A stretch of DNA of 64,000 bases from Streptomyces sp. CG 926 (GCF_003148825.1 NZ_QGGZ01000005.1:62001-126000), one strand, 5' to 3'; positions 42,529-51,445 are shown, numbered from the stretch's first letter. Numbers and translations: made by a program. Notes: generated from the sequence alone by a model not told the origin.

Positions 42529-44331
42529 ATGGAGACCGAGTCGGAGCCGTACGTCCGTCTTGCGACCCTGCGGCAGCTGCACCGGGTGGTGGCCGAGCTC
42601 AATACGGCCCGGAGCCTGGCGGACACTCTGCAGACCGTCGTGGACGGCATCGTCGTGGGCCTCGGCTACGAACTCGCCTGTGTCAACCTCGTTCGCCCGG
42701 ACGGTGATCTTGTCGTCGCCGCCTTCGCCGGCGACCCCGCCGCGGAGGCCCTCATCACCGGCCGCGTCGGCTCCCGCGCCTCCTGGGAACGCCGTCTGAC
42801 GATGGGTGAGAACTGGGACGGGCTCAGGTTCATCCCGCACACCGAGGGCTGGGTCCTGATGGAGGACGACGTCCCCCAGTGGCACACCGACGGCCCCGAT
42901 CCCCGGTTCGAGGACGAGTGGCACCCCGAGGACCGGCTCTACGCACCCATGTATGCGTCCGGCGGGGAACTTCTGGGTGTCATTTCGGTGGACAGACCGC
43001 GCAACGGCCGCCGGCCCGGCGCCTGGGGCCGTGAAGCGCTCCAGATGTACGCCTTCCAGGCAGCCATTGCGATCAGCAATGCCAGGCTCCGGGCGAACAT
43101 GCAGCGGGCCCTCGTCCGGCTGGAGCGCGAGCAGCAGGCGCTGCGGGCCAGTGAAGAGTCGTTCCGCCAGGCCTTCGAGTACGCGCCCAGCGGCATGGCC
43201 ATCGCCGAGATGGGCGGGGACCAGCACGGCCGGCTGCTGCGGACCAACGACGCGCTGTGCCGGCTGCTCGGCCGGCCCGCCTCCGTGCTGCGCCGCTACT
43301 CCTTCTCCGACCTGGTCCACCCCGAGGACATCGGCACCCTGCTGCGCACCTCCGCCGAGGGCGGCCGCGCCGAGCTGCGCCTGGGCCGCCGCGACGGCAC
43401 GTATGTATGGGTCTCCCTGCGCAACTCCGTCGTCGCCGACGCCGCCGACGGACCCCGGTTCCTGCTCACGCACGTCGAGGACATCGAGGAGCGCAAGCGG
43501 CACGAGCTCCAGCTCGCCCACCGCGCCAGTCACGACTCGCTGACCGGCCTGCCCAACAGCGCCGAACTGCGGGCCCGACTCGGCGCCCGGCTGTGCCGTA
43601 GGCCACAGTCCGTGCGGGCCAGCGCCATCGAGGCGCTGGACGCGGCCTTCGAAGGGCGTGACGGATACGACGGCCACGCGGCGCACGGCGGCCACGCGGC
43701 GCACGGCGGCCACGCGGCGGGCGGCGGCCACGCGGCGCACGCCGGGCACGACGGACATCCGGTGGGCGCGGAGGCGGGTGGTGCCGGTGAGCACGGGTTT
43801 CACGCCGACGGCCCCGACCGGTACCCCGGGGCCGACCCCTTCGAATTCCCCGGGGCGCCGCCCGCCCCGTCGGACGGTCCGTACGACCACCACGTGCACA
43901 CGGTCGCGCCCGCGACCGACATCGACGACGGGACGAAGGGGCTCGCGGTCCTCTTCTGCGACCTGGACGGCTTCAAGTCGATCAACGACCGGTTCGGGCA
44001 CCACACGGGTGACGCGGTCCTGATCGAGGTCGCCCGGCGGCTGACGACCGGCGTCAGGGACGGTGACACCGTCGCTCGGCTGGGTGGTGACGAATTCGTC
44101 GTCCTGGCCGACGGCCTGGGCGCCGCCGACGCCGCCGACCTCGCCGTCCGGCTGCGCAACGCGATCATCCCGCCGATCCGGGTCGACGGCCGTGCGGTGC
44201 GGGTCGGGGCCAGTTTCGGCATCGGCTGGGCCAGCTGCGGGATGTCCGCCGACGAGGTTCTGCGCTCCGCCGACCAGCGGATGTACATCGAGAAGAGGTC
44301 CCGGTCGAAGGCACATCGTCGGGCGGGATGA
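42529..44331 (+). CDS. cdgB: Diguanylate cyclase CdgB (GAF-PAS-GGDEF)
   Basis: Makes cyclic di-GMP, which controls development in Streptomyces through BldD. A 600-residue protein if started at 42529, where GGGGAGAG precedes the ATG; in-frame ATGs at 42448 and 42484 lack a good site. A GAF domain (about residues 15-195) is followed by a PAS/PAC domain (about 210-325) and a GGDEF domain. The active site RLGGDEF is at about 517-523 and is intact. The inhibitory RxxD site (RDGD) sits five residues before it. Oddly, about 110 residues rich in His, Gly and Ala are inserted between the first GGDEF helix (LTGLPNSAELRARL) and strand LAVLFCDLDGF. Confidence 0.92.
   Translation: METESEPYVRLATLRQLHRVVAELNTARSLADTLQTVVDGIVVGLGYELACVNLVRPDGDLVVAAFAGDPAAEALITGRVGSRASWERRLTMGENWDGLRFIPHTEGWVLMEDDVPQWHTDGPDPRFEDEWHPEDRLYAPMYASGGELLGVISVDRPRNGRRPGAWGREALQMYAFQAAIAISNARLRANMQRALVRLEREQQALRASEESFRQAFEYAPSGMAIAEMGGDQHGRLLRTNDALCRLLGRPASVLRRYSFSDLVHPEDIGTLLRTSAEGGRAELRLGRRDGTYVWVSLRNSVVADAADGPRFLLTHVEDIEERKRHELQLAHRASHDSLTGLPNSAELRARLGARLCRRPQSVRASAIEALDAAFEGRDGYDGHAAHGGHAAHGGHAAGGGHAAHAGHDGHPVGAEAGGAGEHGFHADGPDRYPGADPFEFPGAPPAPSDGPYDHHVHTVAPATDIDDGTKGLAVLFCDLDGFKSINDRFGHHTGDAVLIEVARRLTTGVRDGDTVARLGGDEFVVLADGLGAADAADLAVRLRNAIIPPIRVDGRAVRVGASFGIGWASCGMSADEVLRSADQRMYIEKRSRSKAHRRAG
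43672..43745 (+). repeat. 18-bp coding repeats in cdgB
   Basis: About four copies of GGCCACGCGGCGCACGGC encode (GHAAHG)n inside the GGDEF domain of CdgB. The copy number is likely to vary by slippage. Confidence 0.85.
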
Positions 44332-44399
44332 GGCGGTCTGCCGCTCGTGGGCGCACCTGTTCGGGGTAGGCTCCCGTGGGTCGAAAGGAGTGACCTGCG

Positions 44400-45449
44400 A
44401 TGACGACGCCCGCGAACGGCCCGCACGGTGGGGCGAACAAGCCCGAGGACGACGATCCGTTCGGCTACCTCTACGAGGACGGCCAGGCGGCCGGAGCCAC
44501 CCCGCCCACGTCGGGTGGTGGATACGGCTACCCCGGCGCGTCGGCCGGCGGTCACCCCGGGCCTCAGCCGGGCGTCCCCCGCACCTCGCACCACCAGGTG
44601 CGTACGGTCGGCGAGCGCAGGAACGGCGGCCAGCGCGGCCCCGTCCCCCACCAGCAGGGTCCCACGCAGCAGGCTCCTGGCTACCAGGCCCAGTACCAGG
44701 CCCCGGAAGCCCTCCAGGCGGGCGGCTACGGCGTTCCGGCCCAGCAGACGCAGACGGTCCCGCATCCGGGCGGTCACGGCGGCGGTCACGGCGGCGGTCG
44801 TGGCGCCGGCGGCGGGTCCAGCCGACGCGGTCTGTTGATCGCGGCCGTCGCCGTGGTCGCGGTGGTCGTGATCGGCATCGTCGCGGCCCTGCAGTTCGGC
44901 GACAAGGACAAGGGCAAGAACAAGGACCAGCCCTCGGCGAACGGTGGCCAGCAGTCCGCGGCCCCCCAGAACCCGACCGGCCCGGCGACCAACAGCCCGA
45001 AGCCCTCCGCGGCTCCGCTGCCCAAGGGCGAGGCGGCCGGCGCCGGCATGGTGCTGACCGGTGGCGCGCGGCTGGAGAGCACGGTGCCCGGTTCGAAGAG
45101 CTCGGGCGGCCAGTACGTCGCCGGCTTCAACACGCCCGGTGCGGCGCTCACCTGGACGGTGGACGTGCCGGAGGCGGGCGAATACACGCTGTTCGTCAAC
45201 TACGGCGTTCCCGGCAAGGACGGCAAGGCGACCCTCACGGTGAACGGGCAGAGCCCGAACCAGTCGCTGAACCTGGCCAACTTCGCCAAGGCCGCGGACG
45301 GCGCCTGGGACAAGGGCTGGACGCGTACCTTCGCGTTCATCAACCTCAAGAAGGGCACGAACGCGATGAAGATCTCGTGCGAGCCCGGCAACCAGTGCGA
45401 CGTCGTCTTCGACCAGCTGGAGCTGGCTTCGGGCCACGTCAGGCGCTGA
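44400..45449 (+). CDS. Membrane-anchored CBM35-like carbohydrate-binding protein
   Basis: A 349-residue protein. The first 140 residues are cytoplasmic and disordered, rich in Gly, Pro and Gln. One membrane span (GLLIAAVAVVAVVVIGIVAALQFG) follows, then a Ser/Pro linker. The extracellular C-terminal domain of about 130 residues has a CBM6/35-like jelly-roll pattern (TWTVDVPEAGEYTLFVNYG, LTVNGQSPNQSLNLANF, GTNAMKISCEPGNQCDVVFDQLEL) with two Cys likely paired. It probably binds a cell-wall or environmental glycan. It lies 68 bases after cdgB and ends at a strong terminator. The ligand is unknown. Confidence 0.82.
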   Translation: MTTPANGPHGGANKPEDDDPFGYLYEDGQAAGATPPTSGGGYGYPGASAGGHPGPQPGVPRTSHHQVRTVGERRNGGQRGPVPHQQGPTQQAPGYQAQYQAPEALQAGGYGVPAQQTQTVPHPGGHGGGHGGGRGAGGGSSRRGLLIAAVAVVAVVVIGIVAALQFGDKDKGKNKDQPSANGGQQSAAPQNPTGPATNSPKPSAAPLPKGEAAGAGMVLTGGARLESTVPGSKSSGGQYVAGFNTPGAALTWTVDVPEAGEYTLFVNYGVPGKDGKATLTVNGQSPNQSLNLANFAKAADGAWDKGWTRTFAFINLKKGTNAMKISCEPGNQCDVVFDQLELASGHVRR

Positions 45450-45475
45450 CGTCGGGGAGGACCTCCCCGGAACGG

Positions 45476-45513
45476 ATCCGGCTCCGCCGCACCTGCGGTG
45501 GAGCCGGATTTTT
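45476..45513 (+). terminator. Terminator after the CBM35-like gene
   Basis: A 16-bp stem ATCCGGCTCCGCCGCA / TGCGGTGGAGCCGGAT with one G-T mismatch is followed by TTTT. Confidence 0.9.
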
Positions 45514-45614
45514 GCGTTCTGTCGCGTCCGCCGGGTCCGTCGGCCGCCGAGGGGCCGTCAGGAACGGTCTCGGCGCGCTCCTTCGAGGGGCGCCCGGCCG
45601 GATCCGCGCGGGCG

Positions 45615-46535
45615 TCAGCCGCCGGCGGTGACGCGGACCGCGCCCCGCATCTCCTCGTAGACGCCGGGGTCGAACTCGCCCGCCACCGGGGCGAGGACCG
45701 TGGCCGCCGAGAGGGCGACCGCGCGGCTGAGGCGTTCCGGCCAGTCCAGGCCCTCCGCGAGCGCGGACAGCAGGCCGGCGACCGCGGAGTCACCGGCTCC
45801 GGTGGGGTTGCCGGACAGCCGGCGCGGCGGGGCCGCCTGCCAGGAGCCCTCGGCGGTGGCCGCCAGCAGGCCGGCCGGGCCGAGCGAGGTGACCACCGCG
45901 TGGGCGCCCCGGCGGCGGGCGTCGCGGGTGGCGGGGAGCGGGTCGCGGGATCCGGTGAGTTCGGCCAGTTCGGCGGCGTTCGGCTTGATGATCTCCGGGC
46001 GGGCGGCGACCCCGCGGCGCAGTGCCTCGCCGCTGGTGTCCAGCAGGACGGGCACCCCGGCCGCTCGGGCCGCCCGTACGAGCAGCGCGTAGGCGCCCAC
46101 CGGCACGCCCGGCGGGAGGCTGCCGCACAGGGCGACGGCGCGGGCGCCGCGCACCAGTTCCTCGTAGTGGGCGAGGAAGCGGGACCACTCCGCGGCGGTG
46201 ATCGGCGGGCCGGGCTCGTTGAACTGCGTGGTGTCGCCGGAGGCCGCGTCGGCCACCGCGACCGTGCGGCGGGTGTTGCCGGAGCAGGGCACCAGGGCGT
46301 CGACCACCCCCGGGGACCGTGCGAGCAGCCCTCGTACGACGGCGCCGACCGGGCCGCCCGCGAAGCCGGTCGCCGTCACCTCGTGGCCGAGGGCGGCCAG
46401 GACCTGGGCGACGTTGATCCCCTTGCCGCCGGGGCGTTCGGTGACGGCCGAGACCCGGTGCGAGGCGTGCGGGAGCAGCCGCGGCACTTGGTACGTGACG
46501 TCGAGCGCGGTGTTGAGCGTCACGGTAAGGATCAT
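45615..46535 (-). CDS. PfkB-family sugar kinase (1-phosphofructokinase-like)
   Basis: A 306-residue kinase. ILTVTLNTALDVTYQVP and GGKGINVAQVLAALGHEVTATGFAGG are typical of FruK/LacC-type kinases, and NPTGAGDSAVAGLLSAL holds the catalytic Asp (GAGD motif). The likely substrate is fructose 1-phosphate, tagatose 6-phosphate or a related sugar phosphate; the absence of a PTS gene nearby leaves this open. It lies just downstream of the nagKA operon on the same strand but after a terminator. The ATG at 46535 gives the family start. Confidence 0.87.
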   Translation of the reverse strand: MILTVTLNTALDVTYQVPRLLPHASHRVSAVTERPGGKGINVAQVLAALGHEVTATGFAGGPVGAVVRGLLARSPGVVDALVPCSGNTRRTVAVADAASGDTTQFNEPGPPITAAEWSRFLAHYEELVRGARAVALCGSLPPGVPVGAYALLVRAARAAGVPVLLDTSGEALRRGVAARPEIIKPNAAELAELTGSRDPLPATRDARRRGAHAVVTSLGPAGLLAATAEGSWQAAPPRRLSGNPTGAGDSAVAGLLSALAEGLDWPERLSRAVALSAATVLAPVAGEFDPGVYEEMRGAVRVTAGG

Positions 46536-46581
46536 GGGCACTCCCGGGTCCGTTGCTGCCGGGATCATGCCAAACACACGG

Positions 46582-46608
46582 CGGTCGGCCCAGTCCTGGG
46601 GCCGACCG
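46582..46608 (-). terminator. nagA terminator
   Basis: A 10-bp stem CGGTCGGCCC / GGGCCGACCG, 39 bases after the nagA stop, with a T-rich run behind it on the minus strand. Confidence 0.75.
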
Positions 46609-46647
46609 TTTTCCCTGCGCGCGGCCGCTCGGCCGTCAGATCGGCGG

Positions 46648-47799
46648 TCAGGGGGCCGGGTTGACGATCCATTCGCCGCGCCGCATGACGCCCTTGAGGT
46701 CGAACGCGGCGTCCAGCACGACGAGGTCCGCGTACTTGCCGGGCTCCAGCGAGCCGATCTCGTCGTACAGGCCGATCAGCTTGGCCGGGTTGGCGGAGAT
46801 CGCCTGGACCACGGACTCCACGGGCAGTTTGTCGAGGGTCACCGAGCGCTTGAAGGCGGTGTCCAGGGTCAGCGTCGATCCGGCGATGGAACCGCCCTCC
46901 ACCAGCCGGGCCACGCCGTGCTTGACCTCGACCTCCAGCGGGCCGAGGTGGTAGGTCCCGTCGCCGAAGCCGGCCGCGTCCATGGCGTCGGTGATCAGCG
47001 CGACGCGGTGCGCGCCCGCGTGGTGGAAGGCCAGTTCCAGGGCCGCCGGGTGCAGGTGGGTGCCGTCGTTGATGAGCTCGACGGTGATCCGCTCGTCCTC
47101 CAGCAGCGCCGCGATCGGGCCGGGTTCGCGGTGGGCGAGGGGCGGCATCGCATTGAAGAGGTGGGTGGCCACGGTCGCGCCCGCGTCGATGGCGGCGCGG
47201 GTCTGCTCGTAGGTGGCGTCCGTGTGGCCGATCGCCGCGATCACCCCGTGCTCGGCGAGTAGCCGTACGGAGTCCAGGCCGCCCGGCAGTTCGGTGGCGA
47301 GGGTGACCATGCGGGCGGCGCCGTGCGCGGCGTCGATCAGCTTGCGGACCTCGGCCGGGTCGGGGTCGCGCAGCAGGTCCTCCTTGTGCGCGCCCTTGCG
47401 GCAGGGGTTGATGAACGGGCCCTCGAAGTGGATGCCGGCGATCTCACCTTGCCGGGTCAGTTCGGCGAGCAGGGCGGCGCGGCGGGCCAGTTCGTCCAGG
47501 TCGCCGGTGACGGTGGAGGCGACCAGGGTGGTGGTGCCGTGCTCGCGGTGGGTGCGTACGCCCTTGAGGACGTCCTCGGCGGCGCCGGAGGTGAACGAGG
47601 CGCCACCGCCACCGTGGTTGTGCATGTCGACGAAGCCGGGGACGATCCAGTGCCCGGACAGGTCGACGGTCCGCGCGCCCTCGTGGGCGCTGCCGGCGAT
47701 CTTCTCGCCGTCGACGATGACCCTGCCGTTGGCCACCGTTCCGGTGGGCAGCACCACCCTGGCGCCCGAAAGAACGGTGCTGTGAGCGCTTCCGGACAT
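46648..47799 (-). CDS. nagA: N-acetylglucosamine-6-phosphate deacetylase
   Basis: Converts GlcNAc-6-phosphate to glucosamine-6-phosphate and acetate. A 383-residue amidohydrolase. Metal and substrate motifs are VPGFVDMHNHGGGGA, IHFEGPFINPCRKGAH, AAIGHTDATYEQTRAAID, THLFNAMPPLAHREPG and the catalytic Asp in VALITDAMDAAGFGDG. The C-terminal GSIAGSTLTLDTAF is typical. The start overlaps the nagK stop (ATGA), so the two are translationally coupled. In Streptomyces NagA makes the effector balance that feeds back on DasR. Confidence 0.95.
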   Translation of the reverse strand: MSGSAHSTVLSGARVVLPTGTVANGRVIVDGEKIAGSAHEGARTVDLSGHWIVPGFVDMHNHGGGGASFTSGAAEDVLKGVRTHREHGTTTLVASTVTGDLDELARRAALLAELTRQGEIAGIHFEGPFINPCRKGAHKEDLLRDPDPAEVRKLIDAAHGAARMVTLATELPGGLDSVRLLAEHGVIAAIGHTDATYEQTRAAIDAGATVATHLFNAMPPLAHREPGPIAALLEDERITVELINDGTHLHPAALELAFHHAGAHRVALITDAMDAAGFGDGTYHLGPLEVEVKHGVARLVEGGSIAGSTLTLDTAFKRSVTLDKLPVESVVQAISANPAKLIGLYDEIGSLEPGKYADLVVLDAAFDLKGVMRRGEWIVNPAP

Positions 47800-48740
47800 C
47801 AGGCAGGTACCTCCGTGGCGAGTAGGTCCCAGGCGAGCAGCCCTGCGCCCAGGCATCCGGCGGTGTCCCCGAGGGCCGCCGGCACGATGTGGGGGAGCCG
47901 CTGGAACGTCACGCGCTCCTCCACGGCCATCCGTAGTGGTGTGAACAAGGTTTCCCCGGCCTCCGCGAGCCCGCCACCGATGATCAGCGTGCGCGGGTCC
48001 AGCAGGGTGATGGCGGTGACCAGTCCGTCGGCGAGGGCGCCGACGGCGGCCAGCCAGACCTCCCGGGCGCGCGCGTCACCGGAGGCGACGGCCTTGGCGC
48101 AGTCCGCGGCGTCGGCCTCCGGGTCGCCGGAGGCGGCCGCCCAGGCGCGGCTGACGGCCGCGGCCGAGGCGAGGGTCTCCAGGCAGCCGTGCTGGCCGCA
48201 GCCGCACGCGGGGCCGCCCGGGCGGACCACGATGTGCCCGATCTCGCCGGCGTAGCCGTGGGCGCCGGCCTCGATGCGGCCGGCGATGCCGATGGCTCCG
48301 GCGATGCCGGTGCCGAGCGGGACGAACAGGAAGCGGTCGGCGCCCCGGCCGGCTCCGATGCGGCCTTCGGCGAGTCCGCCGGTGCGCACGTCGTGGCCGA
48401 GGGCCACCGGGATGCCGCCGAGTCTGCTGCTGAGCAGGGCGCGCATCGGTACGTCGCGCCAGCCCAGGTTCGCCGCGTAGACGGCGATGCCGTGCTCGGC
48501 GTCGACGATGCCCGGGACGGCGACGCCGGCGGCCGAGGCGGGCCGTCCGAAGCGTTCCCGGCCGGTGTCGAGCAGCTCGGCGGCGAAGTCCTGGATCGTC
48601 TCGACGACGGCGTCGGGGCCCCGCTCGCGGCCGGTGGCCCGGCGCGCTTCGTGGAGCAGGGTGCCGTCGTCGGCGACGAGGGCGGCCTTCATCCCGGTGC
48701 CGCCCACATCGAGGGCGATGACGTGTTTCACGGATTTCAC
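47799..48740 (-). CDS. nagK: N-acetylglucosamine kinase (ROK family)
   Basis: Phosphorylates free GlcNAc at carbon 6. A 313-residue ROK kinase. The ATP motif is VIALDVGGTGMKAALV, the sugar site EIGHIVVRPGGPACGCGQHGCLET includes the ROK zinc motif (CxCGxxGCxE), and LGTGIAGAIGIAGR is the phosphate loop. There is no DNA-binding domain, so it is a kinase and not a repressor. It is the first gene of nagKA, with a dre-like element 28 bases before the GTG start at 48740. Confidence 0.93.
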   Translation of the reverse strand: MKSVKHVIALDVGGTGMKAALVADDGTLLHEARRATGRERGPDAVVETIQDFAAELLDTGRERFGRPASAAGVAVPGIVDAEHGIAVYAANLGWRDVPMRALLSSRLGGIPVALGHDVRTGGLAEGRIGAGRGADRFLFVPLGTGIAGAIGIAGRIEAGAHGYAGEIGHIVVRPGGPACGCGQHGCLETLASAAAVSRAWAAASGDPEADAADCAKAVASGDARAREVWLAAVGALADGLVTAITLLDPRTLIIGGGLAEAGETLFTPLRMAVEERVTFQRLPHIVPAALGDTAGCLGAGLLAWDLLATEVPA

Positions 48741-48767
48741 AGAGACAGTCTCGCGTGCTCGGCGGGG

Positions 48768-48783
48768 AAAGGTCTAGTCCAAT
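48768..48783. promoter_or_regulatory. dre-like DasR site, nagK side
   Basis: AAAGGTCTAGTCCAAT contains the same 13-base core as the site before msiK. It should control nagKA and perhaps the divergent binding-protein gene. Confidence 0.75.
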
Positions 48784-48853
48784 GAGGGAGATTGTTGAGC
48801 GGCCATACAAATTCGGGACCTCGGTCGGGAGCCCGATGTGGACGAGCCGCCAA

Positions 48854-48869
48854 AGTGGTGTAGACCTTA
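48854..48869. promoter_or_regulatory. dre-like DasR site, binding-protein side
   Basis: AGTGGTGTAGACCTTA fits the DasR consensus in most positions and lies 38 bases before the sugar-binding protein start. Confidence 0.7.
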
Positions 48870-48907
48870 CGTGGATCGTACGTACAAGAAAGGGTGGATG
48901 GAGAACT

Positions 48908-50206
48908 GTGAAGGGCCGTTACCTGAGCCTGGCCGCTTCCGGCGCCGCGCTGTGCCTGACTGCCGTGACGCTGACGGGCTGCGGAGCCGTCGGCGGACTC
49001 ACCGGAGACAACGAGGTGACCCTGCGGGTCGTGGCGGCCGACTACGGGGACAATCCGCAGAACTCCTCCGAGGCGTACTGGAAGGACCTCGCCGAGGGCT
49101 TCGAGAAGGCCAACCCGGGCACCAAGGTCGAGGTCAGCGTCTACTCCTGGTCCGAGGTCGACGCCAAGGTCGCCGAGATGGTCAAGGCCGGCAAGGCCCC
49201 CGACATAGCCCAGATCGGCGCCTACTCCGACTACGCGGCCGCCGGCAAGCTGTACTCGGCGGAAGAGCTGCTCTCCGTGAAGACCGAGGCCGACTTCCTC
49301 GGCCCGCTCGCCGACGCCGGCAAGGTCAAGCAGGTCCAGTACGGCATGCCCTTCGTCTCCAGCACCCGGCTGCTCTTCTACAACGAGAAGCTGCTCGCCG
49401 ACGCCGGCGTGATCGGCAAGGACGCCAAGGGCTGGCAGCCGAAGACCTGGGCGGACCTCGAAGCCGCCGCCAAGAAGCTCAAGGCCGCGAACGTACCCAC
49501 CCCCTTCGCGGTGCCGCTGGGCCGCGAGGAGGCGCAGGCCGAGACGATGATGTGGATGCTCTCGGGCGGTGGCGGCTACACGGACAACGAGGAGTCCTAC
49601 GCCATCGACTCCGCCCCCAACGTCAAGGCGCTCGAATTCCTGCGGGACAAGATGGTCGGCCAGGGGCTGACCGGCCCGGTGGATCCCGGCAAGCTGGACC
49701 GCCAGGCCGCCTTCGACGGCTTCACCAAGGGCGAGGTCGGCATGCTCAACGGGCACCCGACGCTGCTCAAGCAGGCCGCGGCCAAGGGCGTGAAGTTCGG
49801 CATGGTGCCGCTGCCCACCTCCGACGGCAGCGACCAGCCCGCGATGGGCGTCGCGGACTGGGTCATGGCCTTCAAGAACGGCCACCGCCAGCAGTCCGGC
49901 AAGTTCCTGGACTTCCTGTACCAGCCGAAGAACGTGACGGCCTTCACCGAGAAATACGACCTGCTGCCCGCCACCACCAGCGGCTACCAGGCCAAGCAGG
50001 CCGCCACCGGCGGCTCGTCCGCGCAGCTGAAGCCCTTCCTCACCGCGCTGCCCAGCTCCCGGCTGTACCCGGTCGGCAAGAAGTCCTGGGCCGGCGTCAG
50101 CGAGGAGATCAAGCAGAACATCGGCAAGACCGTCCAGCCCGGCGGACAGCCCGCGAAGGTCCTGGAGCAGATCGCCACCGCCGCCCGCGCGTCCGACCCG
50201 CGCTGA
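48908..50206 (+). CDS. Sugar ABC transporter substrate-binding lipoprotein
   Basis: A 432-residue cluster B (MalE-type) binding protein with lipobox LTGC near residue 24. The body has NSSEAYWKDLAEGFEKANPGTKVEV, then KAGKAPDIAQIGAYSDYAAAG and GVADWVMAFKNGHRQQSGKFLDFLYQ. It is divergent from nagKA with two dre-like sites between, so it probably binds GlcNAc or a chito-oligosaccharide. No permease genes follow, so it must work with permeases elsewhere, powered by MsiK. The GTG at 48908 is the only start with a purine-rich leader before the signal peptide. Confidence 0.9.
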   Translation: MKGRYLSLAASGAALCLTAVTLTGCGAVGGLTGDNEVTLRVVAADYGDNPQNSSEAYWKDLAEGFEKANPGTKVEVSVYSWSEVDAKVAEMVKAGKAPDIAQIGAYSDYAAAGKLYSAEELLSVKTEADFLGPLADAGKVKQVQYGMPFVSSTRLLFYNEKLLADAGVIGKDAKGWQPKTWADLEAAAKKLKAANVPTPFAVPLGREEAQAETMMWMLSGGGGYTDNEESYAIDSAPNVKALEFLRDKMVGQGLTGPVDPGKLDRQAAFDGFTKGEVGMLNGHPTLLKQAAAKGVKFGMVPLPTSDGSDQPAMGVADWVMAFKNGHRQQSGKFLDFLYQPKNVTAFTEKYDLLPATTSGYQAKQAATGGSSAQLKPFLTALPSSRLYPVGKKSWAGVSEEIKQNIGKTVQPGGQPAKVLEQIATAARASDPR

Positions 50207-50253
50207 CCGGTGGCGGCGGGCCGACTGTCGGAGCACGGCGTTAATCTGGCGGT

Positions 50254-50490
50254 ATGACGGACGAGGGGCAGCTGACGGCCACGGAGGCCGGGGTGCTCGC
50301 GTACGAGGGACGCACCTGGCCGGGGCCCGGAGCGAAGGAACGGGCCATACGGGAAGGGCTGGGGATGACCCCCGTCCGCTACTACCAGCTGCTCAACGCG
50401 CTCATGGACGACCCGCGGGCGCTGGCCCACGCCCCGGGCACGGTCAACCGGCTGCGCAGGATCCGCGAGGCTCAGCGAGCCCGGCGATAG
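50254..50490 (+). CDS. DUF3263 small protein
   Basis: A 78-residue protein of the DUF3263 family: TEAGVLAYEGRTWPGPGAKERAIREGLGMTPVRYYQLLNALMDDP is a helix-turn-helix-like core, with an Arg-rich end (VNRLRRIREAQRARR). It may bind DNA; no target is known. The ATG at 50254 is 48 bases after the binding-protein gene. The same gene commonly precedes otsB in Streptomyces as I recall. Confidence 0.87.
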   Translation: MTDEGQLTATEAGVLAYEGRTWPGPGAKERAIREGLGMTPVRYYQLLNALMDDPRALAHAPGTVNRLRRIREAQRARR

Positions 50491-50529
50491 CCGTAGCCGT
50501 CACCCGGCCGGCCCGTTAGGGTCGTGCGT

Positions 50530-51378
50530 ATGGGGAGCCATCCGCACGACCTGCCGATGCCCGTCACCGCTGCCGGACGCGAGGGCCTCGAAGCCCTCCT
50601 CCGCACACCTCGCCGGTCCGTGGTCGCCCTGGACTTCGACGGCACCCTCGCCGACATCGTCCCGGACCCGGACCAGGCCCGAGCCCACCCCGGAGCCGTC
50701 CCGGCCCTGTCCGCACTCGCCCCCGAGGTCGACTCGGTGGCCGTGATCACCGGGCGACCGGCGGGCGTCGCCGTCCGCTACGGGGGCTTCGCCGGGGTCC
50801 CCGGCCTGCAGCACCTCGTCGTCCTCGGCCACTACGGGGCCGAACGCTGGGACGCCGTCAGCGGCATCGTCCACGCGCCCGCCGAGCACCCCGGGGTGGC
50901 GGCGGTCCGGGCGGAGCTGCCGGGGTTCCTGGACTCCATCGGGGCCTGGCGCGGTACCTGGATCGAGGAGAAGGGCCGCGCGCTGGCCGTGCACACCCGG
51001 CGCGCCGAGGACCCGGCGGCGGCCTTCGCGGCGCTGCGCGAGCCCCTGACCGACCTGGCCGCCCGGCACGGGCTGATGGTCGAGCCGGGGCGGGCGGTGC
51101 TGGAGCTTCGGCCGCCGGGCATGGACAAGGGCGTCGCCCTGACCGAGTTCCTGGCGGAGCGGGACGCGGAGGCGGTGCTGTACGCGGGCGACGACCTGGG
51201 TGACCTGGCGGCGTTCGCGGCGGTGGAGAAGGGCCGTACGGACGGCCTGCCGGGGCTGCTGGTGTGCAGCGGCTCCGCGGAGGTCCCCGAGCTCGCCGCG
51301 CGGGCCGACCTGGTCCTCCCCGGCCCGGGCCCGGTCGCCGCCTTCCTGGCCGCCTTGGCCGAGGCCATCCGCCGCTGA
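50530..51378 (+). CDS. otsB: Trehalose-6-phosphate phosphatase
   Basis: Second step of trehalose synthesis. A 282-residue HAD-superfamily phosphatase. Motif I with the nucleophile Asp is VALDFDGTLADIVPDP, motif II SVAVITGRP, and motif III/IV includes GMDKGVALTEFL and VLYAGDDLGDLAAFAAV. The ATG at 50530 is used; a GTG six bases upstream is also possible. It is convergent with otsA across a repeat-rich terminator region, so the two genes of the pathway face each other. Confidence 0.93.
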   Translation: MGSHPHDLPMPVTAAGREGLEALLRTPRRSVVALDFDGTLADIVPDPDQARAHPGAVPALSALAPEVDSVAVITGRPAGVAVRYGGFAGVPGLQHLVVLGHYGAERWDAVSGIVHAPAEHPGVAAVRAELPGFLDSIGAWRGTWIEEKGRALAVHTRRAEDPAAAFAALREPLTDLAARHGLMVEPGRAVLELRPPGMDKGVALTEFLAERDAEAVLYAGDDLGDLAAFAAVEKGRTDGLPGLLVCSGSAEVPELAARADLVLPGPGPVAAFLAALAEAIRR

Positions 51379-51384
51379 CATCTT

Positions 51385-51427
51385 CAGCCCCTCCGGCGAT
51401 TGAGGAGCGGGGTCCGGGGCGGAGCCC
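51385..51427 (-). repeat. Dispersed CGCCGGCG-type palindrome, copy 6 (inverted)
   Basis: CAGCCCCTCCGGCGATTGAG with GAGCGGGGTCCGGGGCGGAG after it is a diverged inverted copy. With copy 7 it forms a large inverted repeat that probably ends both otsB and otsA transcripts. Confidence 0.75.
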
Positions 51428-51445
51428 CGGCAGCGGCGCCGTCGC

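Noticed and set aside
43672..43745. CRISPR-like regular repeats
   Set aside because: The units are contiguous without spacers and stay in the reading frame of cdgB, so they are coding repeats.
42379..44316. A 645-codon open frame antisense to cdgB
   Set aside because: Its product has no recognisable domains, and the opposite strand codes an intact GAF-PAS-GGDEF protein.
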